From Agapetus fuscipes (lineage: Eukaryota > Arthropoda > Insecta > Trichoptera > Glossosomatidae): DNA of 64,000 bases. The notes under the pieces are model-generated. The model ran no database searches, was not told the DNA's origin, and saw only the letters and a program-made list of their open reading frames with translations. A program made the translations under genes and the position numbers. The stretch is taken from the NCBI GenBank assembly GCA_951799405.1, contig OX637362.1, positions 8,820,703-8,884,702 of the forward strand, in the 5' to 3' direction. Every line of letters starts with the position of its first letter. Position 1 is the first letter of the stretch. Below are positions 63,554 to 64,000 of the stretch, piece after piece.

Positions 63554-64000
63554 CTGAAAAAAAAAGTAAAATTAATTAGAGGGATAATATTATGTTGTAC
63601 GAATGTTTAAGTTCCTGCCTACGTGTTTTTATGATAGTGTGTCTAGTGAGTCTACATGTATTTGCTTGCTATAAATGAAAGTAAGTAGACGTAAGTGTTT
63701 GATATTTTGTACTTTGCACTTCTCGCGGTCACTGGAAACATCCATTCTAGAGGCGTCTCGTATGGTCAGGAACACGCGAGAATACGCCTTTGTCACATAT
63801 AATTATAGGCTGCGGTTTTGTGAAGCTTTAGTGATGCTTTAACGCCAAAGCCCTGAAACCGCCAATACAGAAGTTACAGAGTGAACCTGTAGTGTAAAAT
63901 AAATTCAATTGCAATTTTATTTAATGACAACCCGAAACACTTTTATTAACATCAACATCATTACACCATCTTCAGTGTATTTTACTTGATTAATTATAAA

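Overview
This is eukaryotic, intron-bearing, AT-rich DNA crowded with retroelement debris. It is almost certainly from an insect and probably from a moth or butterfly; the lepidopteran guess is inference from the repeat types and low GC, not proof. The organising feature is a one-strand array of terminal coding exons, all on the minus strand, so transcription runs from high to low coordinates. I count 33 copies of one exon type between 3845 and 63553, of which 32 are open and one is frameshifted. Each starts at a 3' splice site (mostly TTTCAG) with two bases completing a split codon, encodes about 72-95 residues with one FLYWCH zinc finger (W-x-C-x5-8-C, about 17-22 residues, then H-x-H-P-P), and ends in its own stop codon. 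Many have AATAAA a few tens of bases beyond the stop. None has an initiator context of its own.

This is the architecture of the mod(mdg4) locus: shared 5' exons encoding a BTB/POZ chromatin protein are joined to one of many alternative FLYWCH 3' exons, in flies partly by trans-splicing. No BTB exon lies in the window. The common exons should lie beyond 64000 on this strand, or be supplied in trans. The gene name is therefore an inference from exon type, phase and arrangement.

Layout by plus coordinates. 1-3800: repeats only, including a 635-bp tandem duplication ending in CATA microsatellites; this is the downstream edge of the array. 3845-26002: FLYWCH exons F1-F15, nearly all with Cys-x5-Cys spacing, F5 being a frameshifted pseudo-exon. 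4919-5405: a different exon in the same phase, related to a cysteine-containing protein family of insect genomes. 26-29.8 kb: repeats plus fossil pieces of FLYWCH exons. 29968-50236: F16-F26, mostly Cys-x7-Cys, interrupted at 40-46.8 kb by a 5'-truncated non-LTR retrotransposon with an open reverse transcriptase frame and a six-unit ~405-bp tandem array. 51200-63553: F27-F33, including a divergent trio (52728-55831) and, at 57294-57577, a terminal exon in the same phase carrying a CENP-B/Psq-type helix-turn-helix instead of FLYWCH.

Between exons, a ~100-bp module (GGCGTG box, CCAAT box, often GCGCATGCGTGC) recurs, usually 0.2-1.3 kb upstream of an exon acceptor. It could be a set of local promoters, which would suit independently transcribed 3' exons used for trans-splicing. 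The rest is mostly tRNA-derived SINEs, a ~245-bp repeat with TTAGAT tails, LINE 3' fragments, solo LTRs and foldback elements.
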